Source of the DNA: Comamonas serinivorans
GTDB taxonomy: Bacteria > Pseudomonadota > Gammaproteobacteria > Burkholderiales > Burkholderiaceae_C
Assembly: GCF_002158865.1 (NCBI RefSeq)
Contig: NZ_CP021455.1
Location: 3,286,001 to 3,350,000, forward strand
DNA length: 64,000 nucleotides
Reading direction: 5' to 3'
Made by a program: the position numbers and the translations under genes. Below are positions 25,295 through 37,937 of the stretch, one piece after another. Below the pieces are notes generated by a model. That model was given only the letters and a program-made list of their open reading frames with translations. It ran no database searches and was not told the origin of the DNA. Each line of letters begins with the position of its first letter. Position 1 is the first letter of the stretch.

Positions 25295-26743
25295 ATGCAG
25301 ACCATGCACCCGCTGTTCCTGAGCCTGTTCGCCGCTGCCGCCCTGACCGCTTGCGGCGGGGGCGGCGATGACGACCATCCCAGCCCGGAACCCGAAGAAA
25401 CGCGCGCGCAGGACAACCGCAACAGCTTCGCGCCCGCCGACCCCACGGCCACCACCTTCGCGGCCCTGGCCGCCACCGCCGACGACACCGTGGACATGAC
25501 CACGACCAGCCGCTGGGCCGGGGTGCTGCAGGGCTCGGCCTACCGCATCGAGGTTCCGGCCAACTGGAACGGCCACCTGGTCATGTACGCCCATGGCTAC
25601 GCCGGCACCGAAAACGCCTTGACCCTCTCCAACCCGTCCATCCGCCGGCATCTGATTCAGAACGGCTACGCCTGGGCGGCCTCGAGCTACAGCAAGAACT
25701 ACTACGACGTGCGCGCCGGCGTCGAGGACACCAACGCGCTGGCCCTGGCCTTCAACCGCATCGCCGCCGAGCGCGGCCGTGCACTGGCCGCGCCCCAGCG
25801 CACCTACATCATCGGCCACTCCATGGGTGGCCACATCGCGGCCGCAGCGGTCGAGGCCGAAACCCAGACCACGGCCAACCACAAGGTCCGCTACGACGGG
25901 GCCGTGCCCATGTGCGGCGTGGTGGGCGATACCGAGCTGTTCGACTACTTCACCGCCGCGCAGGTCACCGCACAGGCCCTGGCTGGCGTGCCCAACCAGC
26001 CGCTGACCAACTGGTCGTCCATCTCGACGCAGGTGACCTCTGCGCTGTTCACCACCTTCCCGTCGGTGCCCACGGCCACAGGCCTGGCCTACCTGTCGGT
26101 GGTGCAAAACCTCACGGGCGGTCCACGGCCGCTGTTCGACCTGGGCGTGGCCGTGGGCGGTTCGTTCGCGCCCGTCTGGGGCGTTTTCGGCAGCGACGGC
26201 ACGGTCAACGGCATCCTCAACCGCAGCGTGACCGACACCTCGCGCTTCACCTACGTGATCGACGGCGAGCCCGCTGCATCTGCCGCCCTGAACGCCGCGG
26301 TGCAGACCGTCCACCCCGTGCCCGACGCCAACCGCCTGCGCCGCGACGGCCTGCGCTGGATCCCCAAGACCGCGGGCCAGATCAACGTGCCCGTGGTCAC
26401 GCTGCACACGCTGGGCGACCTGTACGTGCCCTTCAGCATGGAGCAGATCTACAACCGCCGCGTGGCCGCTCAGGGCAACAGCGGCAAGCTGGTGCAGCGG
26501 GCCATCCGGGGCGCGTCGCATTGCGACTTCACCGTGGCCGAGCAGGTCGAGGCCTTCGACGACATGGTGCAGTGGGAGCAAGGCGGGCCCAAGCCTGCCG
26601 GCGACGACGTGCTGACCGCCGCCACCGTGGCCGAGCCCACTTACGGCTGCCGCTTCACACGCAACACGTTGGGGCCGGACGACAGCGCCACGACGACGCA
26701 GCTGCGGGCGGTCATCGGCCAATACGCCGCCACCTGTCCCTGA
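25295..26743 (+). CDS. Exported alpha/beta-hydrolase lipoprotein
   Basis: A 482-aa predicted lipoprotein: the signal ends LTACGGGGDDD, with lipobox Cys near residue 20. The rest is an alpha/beta hydrolase with nucleophile elbow GHSMGG near residue 174. A candidate acid lies around TLGDLYVPFS and the catalytic His in GASHCDF. The segment LVMYAHGYAGTE provides the oxyanion region. Cysteines in PMCG, SHCDF, YGCRF and the C-terminal ATCP suggest disulfides, fitting an exported enzyme. The start ATG at 25295 has AAGGAG upstream. Substrate unknown; esterase or depolymerase-like activity is a guess from the fold. Confidence 0.8.
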   Translation: MQTMHPLFLSLFAAAALTACGGGGDDDHPSPEPEETRAQDNRNSFAPADPTATTFAALAATADDTVDMTTTSRWAGVLQGSAYRIEVPANWNGHLVMYAHGYAGTENALTLSNPSIRRHLIQNGYAWAASSYSKNYYDVRAGVEDTNALALAFNRIAAERGRALAAPQRTYIIGHSMGGHIAAAAVEAETQTTANHKVRYDGAVPMCGVVGDTELFDYFTAAQVTAQALAGVPNQPLTNWSSISTQVTSALFTTFPSVPTATGLAYLSVVQNLTGGPRPLFDLGVAVGGSFAPVWGVFGSDGTVNGILNRSVTDTSRFTYVIDGEPAASAALNAAVQTVHPVPDANRLRRDGLRWIPKTAGQINVPVVTLHTLGDLYVPFSMEQIYNRRVAAQGNSGKLVQRAIRGASHCDFTVAEQVEAFDDMVQWEQGGPKPAGDDVLTAATVAEPTYGCRFTRNTLGPDDSATTTQLRAVIGQYAATCP

Positions 26744-27023
26744 GTAGGTGCCACGCGCCGGGCTGGCTGGTGACGCACAGCGGCCCGGCCGGGTGTATTG
26801 GCGGCGCAGGCCAGCCGAGCGCTTTCTGGACGCGTGGCAACCTGAACGACGTGCGGCAGCTGCAGCTTGAGTGGCCATCGGCCCGCGTGAGACAGCCAGC
26901 TGCGTGACCACGGTCGGACCAGGCCGTTGGACGGATGACTTCCGGGCATACGCGGCGTGCATGGTCTTGACCCCGATTGCACGGCGCATGGCCCGCCTGT
27001 CCAGGCACCCTTGACGAGCCCGC

Positions 27024-27431
27024 TCAGGACAGGTCAGGCCGGCCGCGACCAGCCTTGACCACCGCACGGCGGCTCTTGCCCGCCAGCCGGCGCAGCTGCG
27101 AACCCCGTGTGGGCCGGGTGGCCTTGCGGGCGCGCGGCGGCTGCGCCACGCCCTGCACCAGCTCGTGCAGGCGCGCCAGGGCATCCAGGCGGTTCAGCTC
27201 CTGCGTGCGGTGCCGCTGGGCCTTGAGCACCAGCACCCCGCCCTGCGTGATGCGGCTGTCGCGCGAGGCCAGCAGGCGCGCCTTCACGTCGTCCGGCAGC
27301 GACGACGCAGCGATGTTGAAGCGCAGGTGAATCGCGCTGGCCACCTTGTTGACGTTCTGCCCGCCTGCGCCCTGGGCGCGGATGGCCGTGATCTCGACCT
27401 CGGCCTCGTCGATGACCAGGGGCCGGCTCAT
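27024..27431 (-). CDS. arfB: Alternative ribosome-rescue factor ArfB
   Basis: ArfB (YaeJ/ICT1 type) hydrolyses peptidyl-tRNA on stalled ribosomes. The 135-aa product carries the release-factor GGQ motif in RAQGAGGQNVNKVASAIHLR (GGQ at residues 23-25). It has a basic C-terminal tail (RKATRPTRGSQLRRLAGKSRR) that reads the empty mRNA channel. The length is typical of the family. The ATG is at 27429-27431. Confidence 0.95.
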   Translation of the reverse strand: MSRPLVIDEAEVEITAIRAQGAGGQNVNKVASAIHLRFNIAASSLPDDVKARLLASRDSRITQGGVLVLKAQRHRTQELNRLDALARLHELVQGVAQPPRARKATRPTRGSQLRRLAGKSRRAVVKAGRGRPDLS

Positions 27432-27830
27432 GCCAGCGCCCGGCCGGCCATGGCCCGGCCCGCGGCACCATGCCGGCCCTGCAACGGCCCCAGCGTGGCG
27501 GCAGCGGGGCGCGAGCTGACGGCTGCCCTGGCATGCACGGTGGTGTGTGACGAGGCTTGCGCATACGCCAAGGCTTGCGCCATGCCGCTCGTCATGGCTG
27601 GCTTGCCCCCCGCCCCTGTCAGCCGGCCGCCATCCAAGCGGGGGCTAGGATGGGCGAAGACGGTCAGGTGCTGGCGGACCTGCGCGCCACCGACGATCAC
27701 GTTTTCAACGGGCTGAACCATGGCCTTGTTGCCTCATGAAAAATGGCAGCATGCACGCATTGCCGTTGATGAATGAACGGCAATGCCCGTATACTGCCTT
27801 CAGCCTTGGGCTACAGACGAACCGCGGCGA
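27432..27830. other. Intergenic region between acnA and arfB
   Basis: A 97-codon minus-strand frame (27428-27721) overlaps the arfB start as ATGA and has a weak AAGG upstream. Its composition does not resemble a known protein, so it is not called. The region also contains palindrome copy 5 (27747-27796). Confidence 0.45.
27747..27796. repeat. 50-bp CAGTAT palindrome, copy 5
   Basis: CAGCATG at the left, GTATACTG at the right. The inner stem is perfect (GCATTGCCGTT/AACGGCAATGC around an 8-nt centre). It lies 34 nt after the acnA stop. Confidence 0.92.
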
Positions 27831-30779
<2,949 letters not shown>

Positions 30780-30937
30780 CTTGGGGATCCTTATCGAAGT
30801 TCCGATTGGGCGCCCCGCTGCTGCGTCACGCCCGCTCTGGCACCGATTGTGCAACTCCTTGACGCTTCCCGCCGCCGCGGGCGGCGAGCACCGCACGGGG
30901 CGTCATGGCATGGCCTGTCCCACACTCACCTTGAAAG

Positions 30938-30987
30938 CAGTATGGGCCGGTTGTCGTTCAAATTTGAACGGCAACCGGCCCATACTG
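30938..30987. repeat. 50-bp CAGTAT palindrome, copy 6 (near-perfect)
   Basis: The most symmetric copy. CAGTATGGGCCGGTTG pairs with CAACCGGCCCATACTG, and inner CGTTCAAA pairs with TTTGAACG, leaving a single mismatch per arm. It begins 18 nt after the nlpD stop and sits between nlpD and acnA. Confidence 0.95.
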
Positions 30988-31005
30988 GGTATAGCGATGA
31001 GAAGC

Positions 31006-31848
31006 TCAGCGCGCCGGCAGGTAGCGCGACGGATCGGTGGGCTTGCCCTGGCGGCGAACCTCGAAATGCAGCTTCACGCGGTCGGCATCGGTGTTGCCCA
31101 TTTCGGCGATCTTCTGGCCCTTGGTCACGGACTGGTCTTCCTTGACCAGCAGGGCGCGGTTGTGCGCATAGGCCGTCAGGTAGGTGTTGTTGTGCTTGAG
31201 GATGATGAGCTGGCCGTAGCCGCGCAGGCCGGAGCCCGCATACACCACCTTGCCGTCTGCCGCGGCCACCACGGGGTCGCCCGCCTTGCCGGCGATGTCG
31301 ATGCCCTTGTTCTTGGCTTCGTCGTAGCCGGCAATGATGCTGCCCGACGCGGGCCAGATGAAGGCGACTTCTTCGCCCCCCGTGGCGCGCGGCTGCGTGG
31401 GCGCAGGCGCCGGCGAAGCCGAGCCGGCCGCAGGCAACTCGCTCACGCTGGGCGCCGGGGCAGGCGCGGCGGCCACGACCGGTGCACTCGGGGCGGCACC
31501 GGGCGGCGGCGACACGCGCAGGACCTGGCCCACTTCGATGGCGTTCGGATCGGGCACCACGTGGGCGTTCCAGCGGATCACATCGCGCCAGTTCTGGCCG
31601 TGGTCGAGCGCGATCTTGCGCACGGTGTCGCCGCGCTGCACAGTGTAGTAACCGGGCTTGCCCATGTTTTCGTAGCCGGGCAAGCTGCGGGGATCAACCT
31701 GATTGACCGTCGGCGCGGGCGCTGCGCCCGCCGTCTGTCCGCGATCTTCCACTGGGGCGCGTGTGGGGCTGGAGCTGCACCCCGCAATTGCGGCCAACAT
31801 GGCCGCCAAGGCCACCCCGTTCCAAGCTGATCGAAAGCCTGCGTTCAT
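31006..31848 (-). CDS. nlpD: NlpD-like LysM/M23 murein hydrolase activator
   Basis: A 280-aa lipoprotein (signal ending AAIAGCSSS). It has one LysM peptidoglycan-binding domain (about 65-110: GYYTVQRGDTVRKIALDHG) and a C-terminal M23/LytM domain (about 165-275: NKGIDIAG, GLRGYGQLIILKH, LTAYAHN, LHFEVR). The first zinc-ligand His of active M23 enzymes is replaced by Asn (NKGID), as in NlpD. It is therefore expected to activate an amidase rather than cut. It follows pcm by 13 nt in a surE-pcm-nlpD operon. Confidence 0.92.
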   Translation of the reverse strand: MNAGFRSAWNGVALAAMLAAIAGCSSSPTRAPVEDRGQTAGAAPAPTVNQVDPRSLPGYENMGKPGYYTVQRGDTVRKIALDHGQNWRDVIRWNAHVVPDPNAIEVGQVLRVSPPPGAAPSAPVVAAAPAPAPSVSELPAAGSASPAPAPTQPRATGGEEVAFIWPASGSIIAGYDEAKNKGIDIAGKAGDPVVAAADGKVVYAGSGLRGYGQLIILKHNNTYLTAYAHNRALLVKEDQSVTKGQKIAEMGNTDADRVKLHFEVRRQGKPTDPSRYLPAR

Positions 31849-31861
31849 ACCGTGTTCCTCT

Positions 31862-32662
31862 TCAAGCAACCCCGGATTTTAAAGGGACGAACAAAACGGC
31901 CTCGAGAACGCGCTGGGTAAAGCCCTGCGGCGTGCGCTCCACCACCATCAACGACTGTGTACCCGGCCCCGTGACGGTGGGGGCCACGAGGCGTCCGCCC
32001 ACGGCGAGCTGCGCCAGCCAGGTCTGGGGAATGGCATCGCCCCCGGCGGCCGAAATGATGGCGGCATACGGTGCGCCCTGGGGGTAGCCCAGGTTGCCGT
32101 CACCCATCAGGAGGTGGATGTTGGGGATGCGCAGCGTGCGCAGGTTTTCGCGCGCCTTGTCGTGCATGGCGCGCAGGCGCTCCATGCTGTAGACCTCGGT
32201 CGCCAGCTCGCTGAGCACGGCCGCCTGGTAGCCGCATCCGGTACCGATTTCGAGCACGCGCCCGAGCCGGCCGCTGTGGCCCTCGCGCAGCAGGCTCAGC
32301 ATGCGCGCCACCACACCGGGTTTGGAGATGGTCTGGCCCAGGCCGATCGGCAGCGACGTGTCTTCGTAGGCCTGACCCTCCAGCGCGGGATCGATGAAGC
32401 GGTGGCGCTCGACCTTGCCCATGGCCGTCAGCACCGCCAGGTCCTGAACGCCCTGCTGCGCCAGCAGCTGCAGCAGACGCTGGCGCGGCGCCGCCCGGTC
32501 GCCCGAGACGGTCGGCAGCGCGAAACCCGGCGGCCAGGCGGGGGGCGCTGCGCCTGGCGCGGGCGCGGGGCGCGGCCGAGCACTCGCCGTGGGCGCCTGC
32601 GCCGCCGGCTTGCCCCCCAGATCGAGCCGCGCCGGAAAGCGGGGACGCTGAGGCTCGTTCAT
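31862..32662 (-). CDS. pcm: Protein-L-isoaspartate O-methyltransferase
   Basis: Repairs isoaspartyl damage in proteins using SAM. The 266-aa product has GLGQTISKPGVVARML, the SAM motif VLEIGTGCGYQAAVLSEL, the post-I motif VYSMERL, and the C-terminal LVAPTVTGPGTQSLMVVER. About 50 Ala/Pro-rich residues precede the usual family start. The stop of surE overlaps its ATG (ATGA, 32659-32662), so translation is coupled. Confidence 0.95.
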   Translation of the reverse strand: MNEPQRPRFPARLDLGGKPAAQAPTASARPRPAPAPGAAPPAWPPGFALPTVSGDRAAPRQRLLQLLAQQGVQDLAVLTAMGKVERHRFIDPALEGQAYEDTSLPIGLGQTISKPGVVARMLSLLREGHSGRLGRVLEIGTGCGYQAAVLSELATEVYSMERLRAMHDKARENLRTLRIPNIHLLMGDGNLGYPQGAPYAAIISAAGGDAIPQTWLAQLAVGGRLVAPTVTGPGTQSLMVVERTPQGFTQRVLEAVLFVPLKSGVA

Positions 32663-33453
32663 GTCTGCTGCTGCGACGGCGATCGCATGCTGTGCAAGGC
32701 CTGCGACCAATACGCCAGGTCCTGATGCGCGGTGAGGTCCACCATCAAGGGCGTGATGGCGACATGGCCTTGCGCCGTGGCGTGGAAATCGGTGCCGGGT
32801 GCGCCATCCATGGTGGCCCCGGCGGCACCGATCCAGTACATGGTGTCGCCGCGCGGGCTCAGCTGCTGAATCACGCGCTCAGCGCTGTGCCGCCGGCCCA
32901 GGCGGCAGATCTTGGGCGGCTGCAAGTCGCCCAGCGGCACGCTGGGCACGTTGACGTTGAGCAGCCACGGCGGCGGCACGCGGTGCTCGTGCTTGCGTCG
33001 CGCCACCATGGGGGCCAGGTCCTGTATCAGCGCCTTGGCGGCGGCCACGGCCGTGTCGAGGTGGGGCCAGCCCTTGTCGACCAGCGAAAACGCGATCGCC
33101 GGGATGCCGAACAGGTAGCCCTCCATGGCCGCGCCCACGGTGCCCGAATAGATGGTGTCGTCACCCATGTTGGCGCCGTTGTTGATCCCCGAAATCACGA
33201 GGTCGGGCGTGTAGTCGAGCAAGCCCGTGAGCGCGATGTGCACGCAATCGGCAGGCGTGCCGTTCACGTAGCGCACGCCCTCACCGGCCTGATGCACGTA
33301 CAGCGGCGCGTTCAGCGTCAGCGCGTTCGACTTGGCGCTGTTGTTGTGCTCGGGGGCCACCACCTCCACGTCGGCGATGTCCTTGAGCGCGGCGAACAAG
33401 GCCATCAGGCCCAAGGCCTGGTGGCCATCGTCATTGCTCAACAAGATCTTCAT
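32659..33453 (-). CDS. surE: 5'/3'-nucleotidase SurE
   Basis: A survival-associated nucleotidase. The 264-aa product begins MKILLSNDDGHQALG, with the metal ligands Asp8 and Asp9. It continues VVAPEHNNSAKSNALTL and DLVISGINNGANMGDDTIYSGTVGAAMEG, both SurE hallmarks. It is the first gene of surE-pcm-nlpD. The ATG at 33451-33453 lacks a strong Shine-Dalgarno. Confidence 0.97.
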   Translation of the reverse strand: MKILLSNDDGHQALGLMALFAALKDIADVEVVAPEHNNSAKSNALTLNAPLYVHQAGEGVRYVNGTPADCVHIALTGLLDYTPDLVISGINNGANMGDDTIYSGTVGAAMEGYLFGIPAIAFSLVDKGWPHLDTAVAAAKALIQDLAPMVARRKHEHRVPPPWLLNVNVPSVPLGDLQPPKICRLGRRHSAERVIQQLSPRGDTMYWIGAAGATMDGAPGTDFHATAQGHVAITPLMVDLTAHQDLAYWSQALHSMRSPSQQQT

Positions 33454-33680
33454 TTGCAAGCAATTGTAGGGGGTGCGCCAGCGCCTGCGGCCCGCCGCCC
33501 AGATGGCTTGCCCAGCCGGCCGCAAGCGTCCGCACACCGGCCGCCGGCCGGGCTTTGCGCACCAATCGCCCATGGGACAAGCCCCTGAGCCTGGCCGCCT
33601 ATGATGCGGCGAGCCGCCTGGCCGACTGAGCAGATCAGCGGTCGGGCGCCCTGTTTTCACCTTGTTTTACCGGAGACCTC

Positions 33681-34661
<981 letters not shown>

Positions 34662-34683
34662 GCGCAGCCCGCCGTGCACCCTG

Positions 34684-34706
34684 AAGGCGCCTGCGGGCGC
34701 CTTTTT
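34684..34706 (+). terminator. Intrinsic terminator of the quinone oxidoreductase gene
   Basis: An 8-bp GC-rich stem AAGGCGCC/GGCGCCTT with a TGCG loop runs into TTTTT, 22 nt after the stop codon. Confidence 0.92.
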
Positions 34707-35218
34707 CATGCGCGCCTCACAGGCAGAGCCGATCACCTCGCGCATCAGGTGCCGCTGCACCACGTCTGCGCCATGGGCCCGGGGGCCACGTGAACGCGCG
34801 TTTGGGGTCACAACCCAGATCCTCTCGATCACCCGCACCCCGCCGGCCCGCGCAGGTGCCCCGCAGTCGGCCCGTCGGCCGCGCACCTGCCCCTTCGGTG
34901 GCCGCGGCCAGCATGACCTTCCCCCGCACCGGTCAAACGACCGCGCTGCCGCTTGGGGCGATGCACGCCGTGGACAGATGCCATCCGCCCTCTTCCCGTC
35001 CATCCGACTCACGTTCCAGTACGCCGCCCTTCTCCCTTTCGAGACCGAATCATCCGGTGTCCCCCGCGTGTCACAGCGTGCCTGGCGCGGCGCATTTGGC
35101 GCTGGTCTTCAATCGTTTCTCAGAAATAGAATTCTTGTTCTCATTTGTGACTGCGTTGGCACGACGCGCAGGCCGCAACGAGGCATGACAAAGCAATTCA
35201 AACATCAGGAGACTGTTC
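34707..35218. other. Long upstream region of the MFS transporter gene
   Basis: No gene is supported. Close to the transporter it becomes AT-richer; AGAAATAGAATTC near 35128 contains a TAGAAT -10 candidate, so the promoter is probably there. A regulatory role is likely given its 500-nt length, but no operator was recognised. Confidence 0.4.
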
Positions 35219-36550
35219 GTGACGCAACGCATCAACATCCGGCAGATGGCCGACGACGCGCCCATGGGGCCGCTGCAGAAATGGCTGGTCGCCCTGTGCG
35301 CCCTCATCCTGCTCATCGATGGCTATGACCTCACGGTCATCGGCGTGGCCCTGCCCTCGCTGATGGCCGATCTGAAGATCGAGGCCGGCGCCGCCGGCGT
35401 GCTGGCCAGCGCCGCGCTCGTGGGCATGATGCTCGGCGCCATGGTGCTGGGCACGCTGGCCGACCGCATCGGCCGCGTGAAGGCCATCGCCATCAGCGTG
35501 TTCATTTTCAGCGTGTTCACCGCCGCTTGTGGCCTGGCCACCGACGTGTGGACCTTCGGCGTGCTGCGCTTCATCGCCGGCCTGGGCCTGGGCGGCGTGG
35601 TGCCGGCGGTCACGGCCACCATCGCCGAGTTCGCGCCACGCCGATCGCGCTCGTTCATCACCACCGCGGTGTTCGCCGCCTATGCCCTGGGCGGCGTGCT
35701 GGCCGCGCTGCTGGGCCGCTCGCTGCTGGACAGTTTCGGCTGGCAGATCGTGTTCTACCTCGCCGGCCTGCCGGTGCTGCTGATTCCCGTGCTGCTGAAG
35801 TACCTGCCCGAATCGGCCGCTGTGCTGCAAAGCCGCAACGACCAAACCGCCCTGCGCGCGCTGGCGCGACGCATCGTGCCCCAGCAGGCCCTGCCCGCCG
35901 ATGCCGAGGTGTTCGCGCCGCAGCCCCAGCAACAGGCCAAGGTGCCACTGGCCCGGTTGTTCCAGGACGGCCGGGGCTTCAGCACGGTGATGCTGTGGGT
36001 GGGCTTCTTCTCGGGCCTGTTCATGCTGTATGCGCTCAACTCGTGGCTGACCAAACTCATGGCCATGGCGGGCTACAGCCTCAAATCGGCCCTCATGTTC
36101 CTGCTGCTGCTCAACTGCGGCTCGGCCCTGGGCAGCTTTGGCAGCGGCTGGCTGGCCGATCGCCTGGGCATGAAGCGCGTATTGACCACCATGCTGGTGT
36201 GCGGCGCCGTCGCCACGGCCATGCTGGCGCAGCAGATGTCCCCCAACATGGTGGCGCTGCTGGTCTTCATCGTCGGCTTCACCATGTCCGGCGGCCAGGG
36301 CCTGGCCTATGCCTATGTGGGGCAGTACTACCCGGTGGACATCGGGGCCACGGGCGTGGGCATGGCCGCCGGCGTGGGGCGCATTGGCGGCATCGCCGCG
36401 CCCATCATCATCGGCACGCTGATCGCGATGGAGCTGCCGCACGCGCAGAACTTCTACGTCATCGCCGCCTTCGGCCTGCTGCAGGCGCTGGCCTTCAGCC
36501 TCATCAACAACCGCGTGGCCGCGTTCAGCCAACAGCAACAGCCGGCCTGA
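35219..36550 (+). CDS. MFS transporter, aromatic acid:H+ symporter type
   Basis: A 443-aa twelve-helix major facilitator. The first helix carries LIDGYDLTVIGVALPSL, matching the D-G-(Y/F)-D motif of AAHS proteins such as PcaK and BenK. The helix 2-3 loop has LGTLADRIGRVKA, the MFS signature G-X3-D-R-X-G-R. The start is GTG at 35219, with CAGGAG nine bases upstream. It probably imports an aromatic or hydroxy acid. A 50-bp palindrome begins 25 nt after the stop, and an SDR gene follows, perhaps in the same pathway. Confidence 0.9.
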   Translation: MTQRINIRQMADDAPMGPLQKWLVALCALILLIDGYDLTVIGVALPSLMADLKIEAGAAGVLASAALVGMMLGAMVLGTLADRIGRVKAIAISVFIFSVFTAACGLATDVWTFGVLRFIAGLGLGGVVPAVTATIAEFAPRRSRSFITTAVFAAYALGGVLAALLGRSLLDSFGWQIVFYLAGLPVLLIPVLLKYLPESAAVLQSRNDQTALRALARRIVPQQALPADAEVFAPQPQQQAKVPLARLFQDGRGFSTVMLWVGFFSGLFMLYALNSWLTKLMAMAGYSLKSALMFLLLLNCGSALGSFGSGWLADRLGMKRVLTTMLVCGAVATAMLAQQMSPNMVALLVFIVGFTMSGGQGLAYAYVGQYYPVDIGATGVGMAAGVGRIGGIAAPIIIGTLIAMELPHAQNFYVIAAFGLLQALAFSLINNRVAAFSQQQQPA

Positions 36551-36575
36551 TTGCGGCAGTTCCAGTTATTCAAGG

Positions 36576-36625
36576 CAGTATGGCCTTGTTGCCCTTTTTT
36601 ATACAACGGAAAATGGGCCATACTG
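36576..36625. repeat. 50-bp CAGTAT palindrome, copy 7
   Basis: Outer arms pair perfectly over 12 bp (CAGTATGGCCTT-side CAGTATGGCC with GGCCATACTG), with a T-rich centre. It lies between the MFS gene and the SDR gene, 34 nt upstream of the SDR start. Confidence 0.93.
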
Positions 36626-36659
36626 CCACCCATCACTGCTTCAGCACAACGGAGTCCTC

Positions 36660-37460
36660 ATGACCATCCTTCACGGCAAAACCATCGTCGTCACCGGTGC
36701 CGGCTCGGGCATCGGCCGGGCCACCGCCCGCCTGCTGGCCCAGCAGGGTGCCACCGTCTTCGCCACCGACCTGAACCCGGCCGGCCTGGCCGAAACCGCC
36801 GCCGACCTGGGTGACCAGGCCGGCGCCTTCCACACCTTGACGCACGACGTCACCGAGCAAGCCGACTGGGACCGCGTGTTCGCCCAGGTGGCGCAGCAGG
36901 CCAACGGGCAGCTGCACGGCCTGGTGAACAACGCCGGCATCATGCTCGCCGGGCCGTTCGACCAGGCCTCGGTGGCCGACCTGCAGCGCCAATACCGCAT
37001 CAACGTGGAAGGCCCGTTCATGGGCATGCAGGGTGCCCTGCCCCTGATGCGCGCGGCCGTGCAGGCCCAGGGCGGCACGGCCTCCATCGTCAACGTCTCG
37101 TCCATCTTCGGCCAGATCGCCGGCCAGCGCTATGCGGCCTATTCCGCCAGCAAGGGCGCCATCCTCATGCTGACCAAGGCCGCCGCCGTGGAACTGGCGC
37201 CCGACGGCATCCGCGTCAACAGCGTGCACCCCGGCCCCACCCTCACCGCCCTGGGCGCGGCGCACGAGCCCCCGCGCGACGCGCAAGGCCGGCCCCTGAG
37301 CCGCGACGAGGCCCTGGCGCAGTGGTCCAGCCGCATCCCCATGCGGCGCCTGGGCCAGGCGGACGAGATCGCCGGCACCATCGCCTTCCTGCTCAGCGAC
37401 GCGGCCGCCTACACCAGCGGCGCCGAGCTGGTCGTCGACGGCGCCTACTCGGCGTGCTGA
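36660..37460 (+). CDS. Short-chain dehydrogenase/reductase
   Basis: A 266-aa classical SDR. It has the cofactor motif TGAGSGIGRA (residues 12-21), NNAG near 90, catalytic Ser in VNVSSIFG, YSASK (catalytic Tyr and Lys), and a C-terminal SDAAAYTSGAELVVDGAY. NAD preference is suggested by Asp after the second strand (FATDLN). The ATG at 36660 has GGAG upstream. The substrate is unknown; cyclopentanol- or hydroxysteroid-dehydrogenase annotations are usual for this group. Confidence 0.9.
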   Translation: MTILHGKTIVVTGAGSGIGRATARLLAQQGATVFATDLNPAGLAETAADLGDQAGAFHTLTHDVTEQADWDRVFAQVAQQANGQLHGLVNNAGIMLAGPFDQASVADLQRQYRINVEGPFMGMQGALPLMRAAVQAQGGTASIVNVSSIFGQIAGQRYAAYSASKGAILMLTKAAAVELAPDGIRVNSVHPGPTLTALGAAHEPPRDAQGRPLSRDEALAQWSSRIPMRRLGQADEIAGTIAFLLSDAAAYTSGAELVVDGAYSAC

Positions 37461-37508
37461 CCGGCCGACCGCCGATCGCACAATGGGCCGCCCACACCCG
37501 GAGACGCC

Positions 37509-37937
37509 ATGACTTCCGCCCCGACCTCCTCGTCCACCCTTCACGCCGGCGGCTGCCTGTGCGGCCAGCGGCGCTACCGCATCGCCGGCGAGCTGCCTGC
37601 CGTCGTCGCATGCCATTGCAGCCATTGCCGGCGCACCTCGGGCAGCGCCTACTCCCTCAACCTGGTGCTGGATGAGGCGCAGGTCAGCTGGGACGGCCTG
37701 CCACCGGCGGCCTACGCCGACCAGCCCGAATCGGGCCACACGCTGGAGCGGCTGTTCTGCGACCGCTGCGGCTCGTCGCTGGCCTCGCGCGCCGGCCTGA
37801 TGCCGGGCAAGCTCATCGTCAAGCTCGGCAGCCTGGACGCCCCGCCTGCCGACGCGCCGCGCATGCAGGTCTGGACCGACTCCGCCCTGCCCTGGGCGGT
37901 GTTTGCCGGCCTGCCCAGCGCCGCCAAGGGGCGCTGA
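37509..37937 (+). CDS. GFA (glutathione-dependent formaldehyde-activating-like) family protein
   Basis: A 142-aa zinc protein with the three cysteine groups of the GFA/CENP-V fold: GGCLCGQRRYRI, CHCSHCRRTSGSAYS and FCDRCGSSLAS. The family name comes from Gfa, but most members have no proven activity. It lies 48 nt after the SDR gene on the same strand. Confidence 0.92.
   Translation: MTSAPTSSSTLHAGGCLCGQRRYRIAGELPAVVACHCSHCRRTSGSAYSLNLVLDEAQVSWDGLPPAAYADQPESGHTLERLFCDRCGSSLASRAGLMPGKLIVKLGSLDAPPADAPRMQVWTDSALPWAVFAGLPSAAKGR

Noticed and set aside
27428..27721. A 97-codon minus-strand gene overlapping the arfB start as ATGA
   Set aside because: The overlap is suggestive, but there is only a weak ribosome site and no protein-like pattern.
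30938..30987. The palindromes as ordinary intrinsic terminators
   Set aside because: There is no U-tract after the stem in most copies, the terminal CAGTAT is fixed, and one copy lies beyond a proper terminator.
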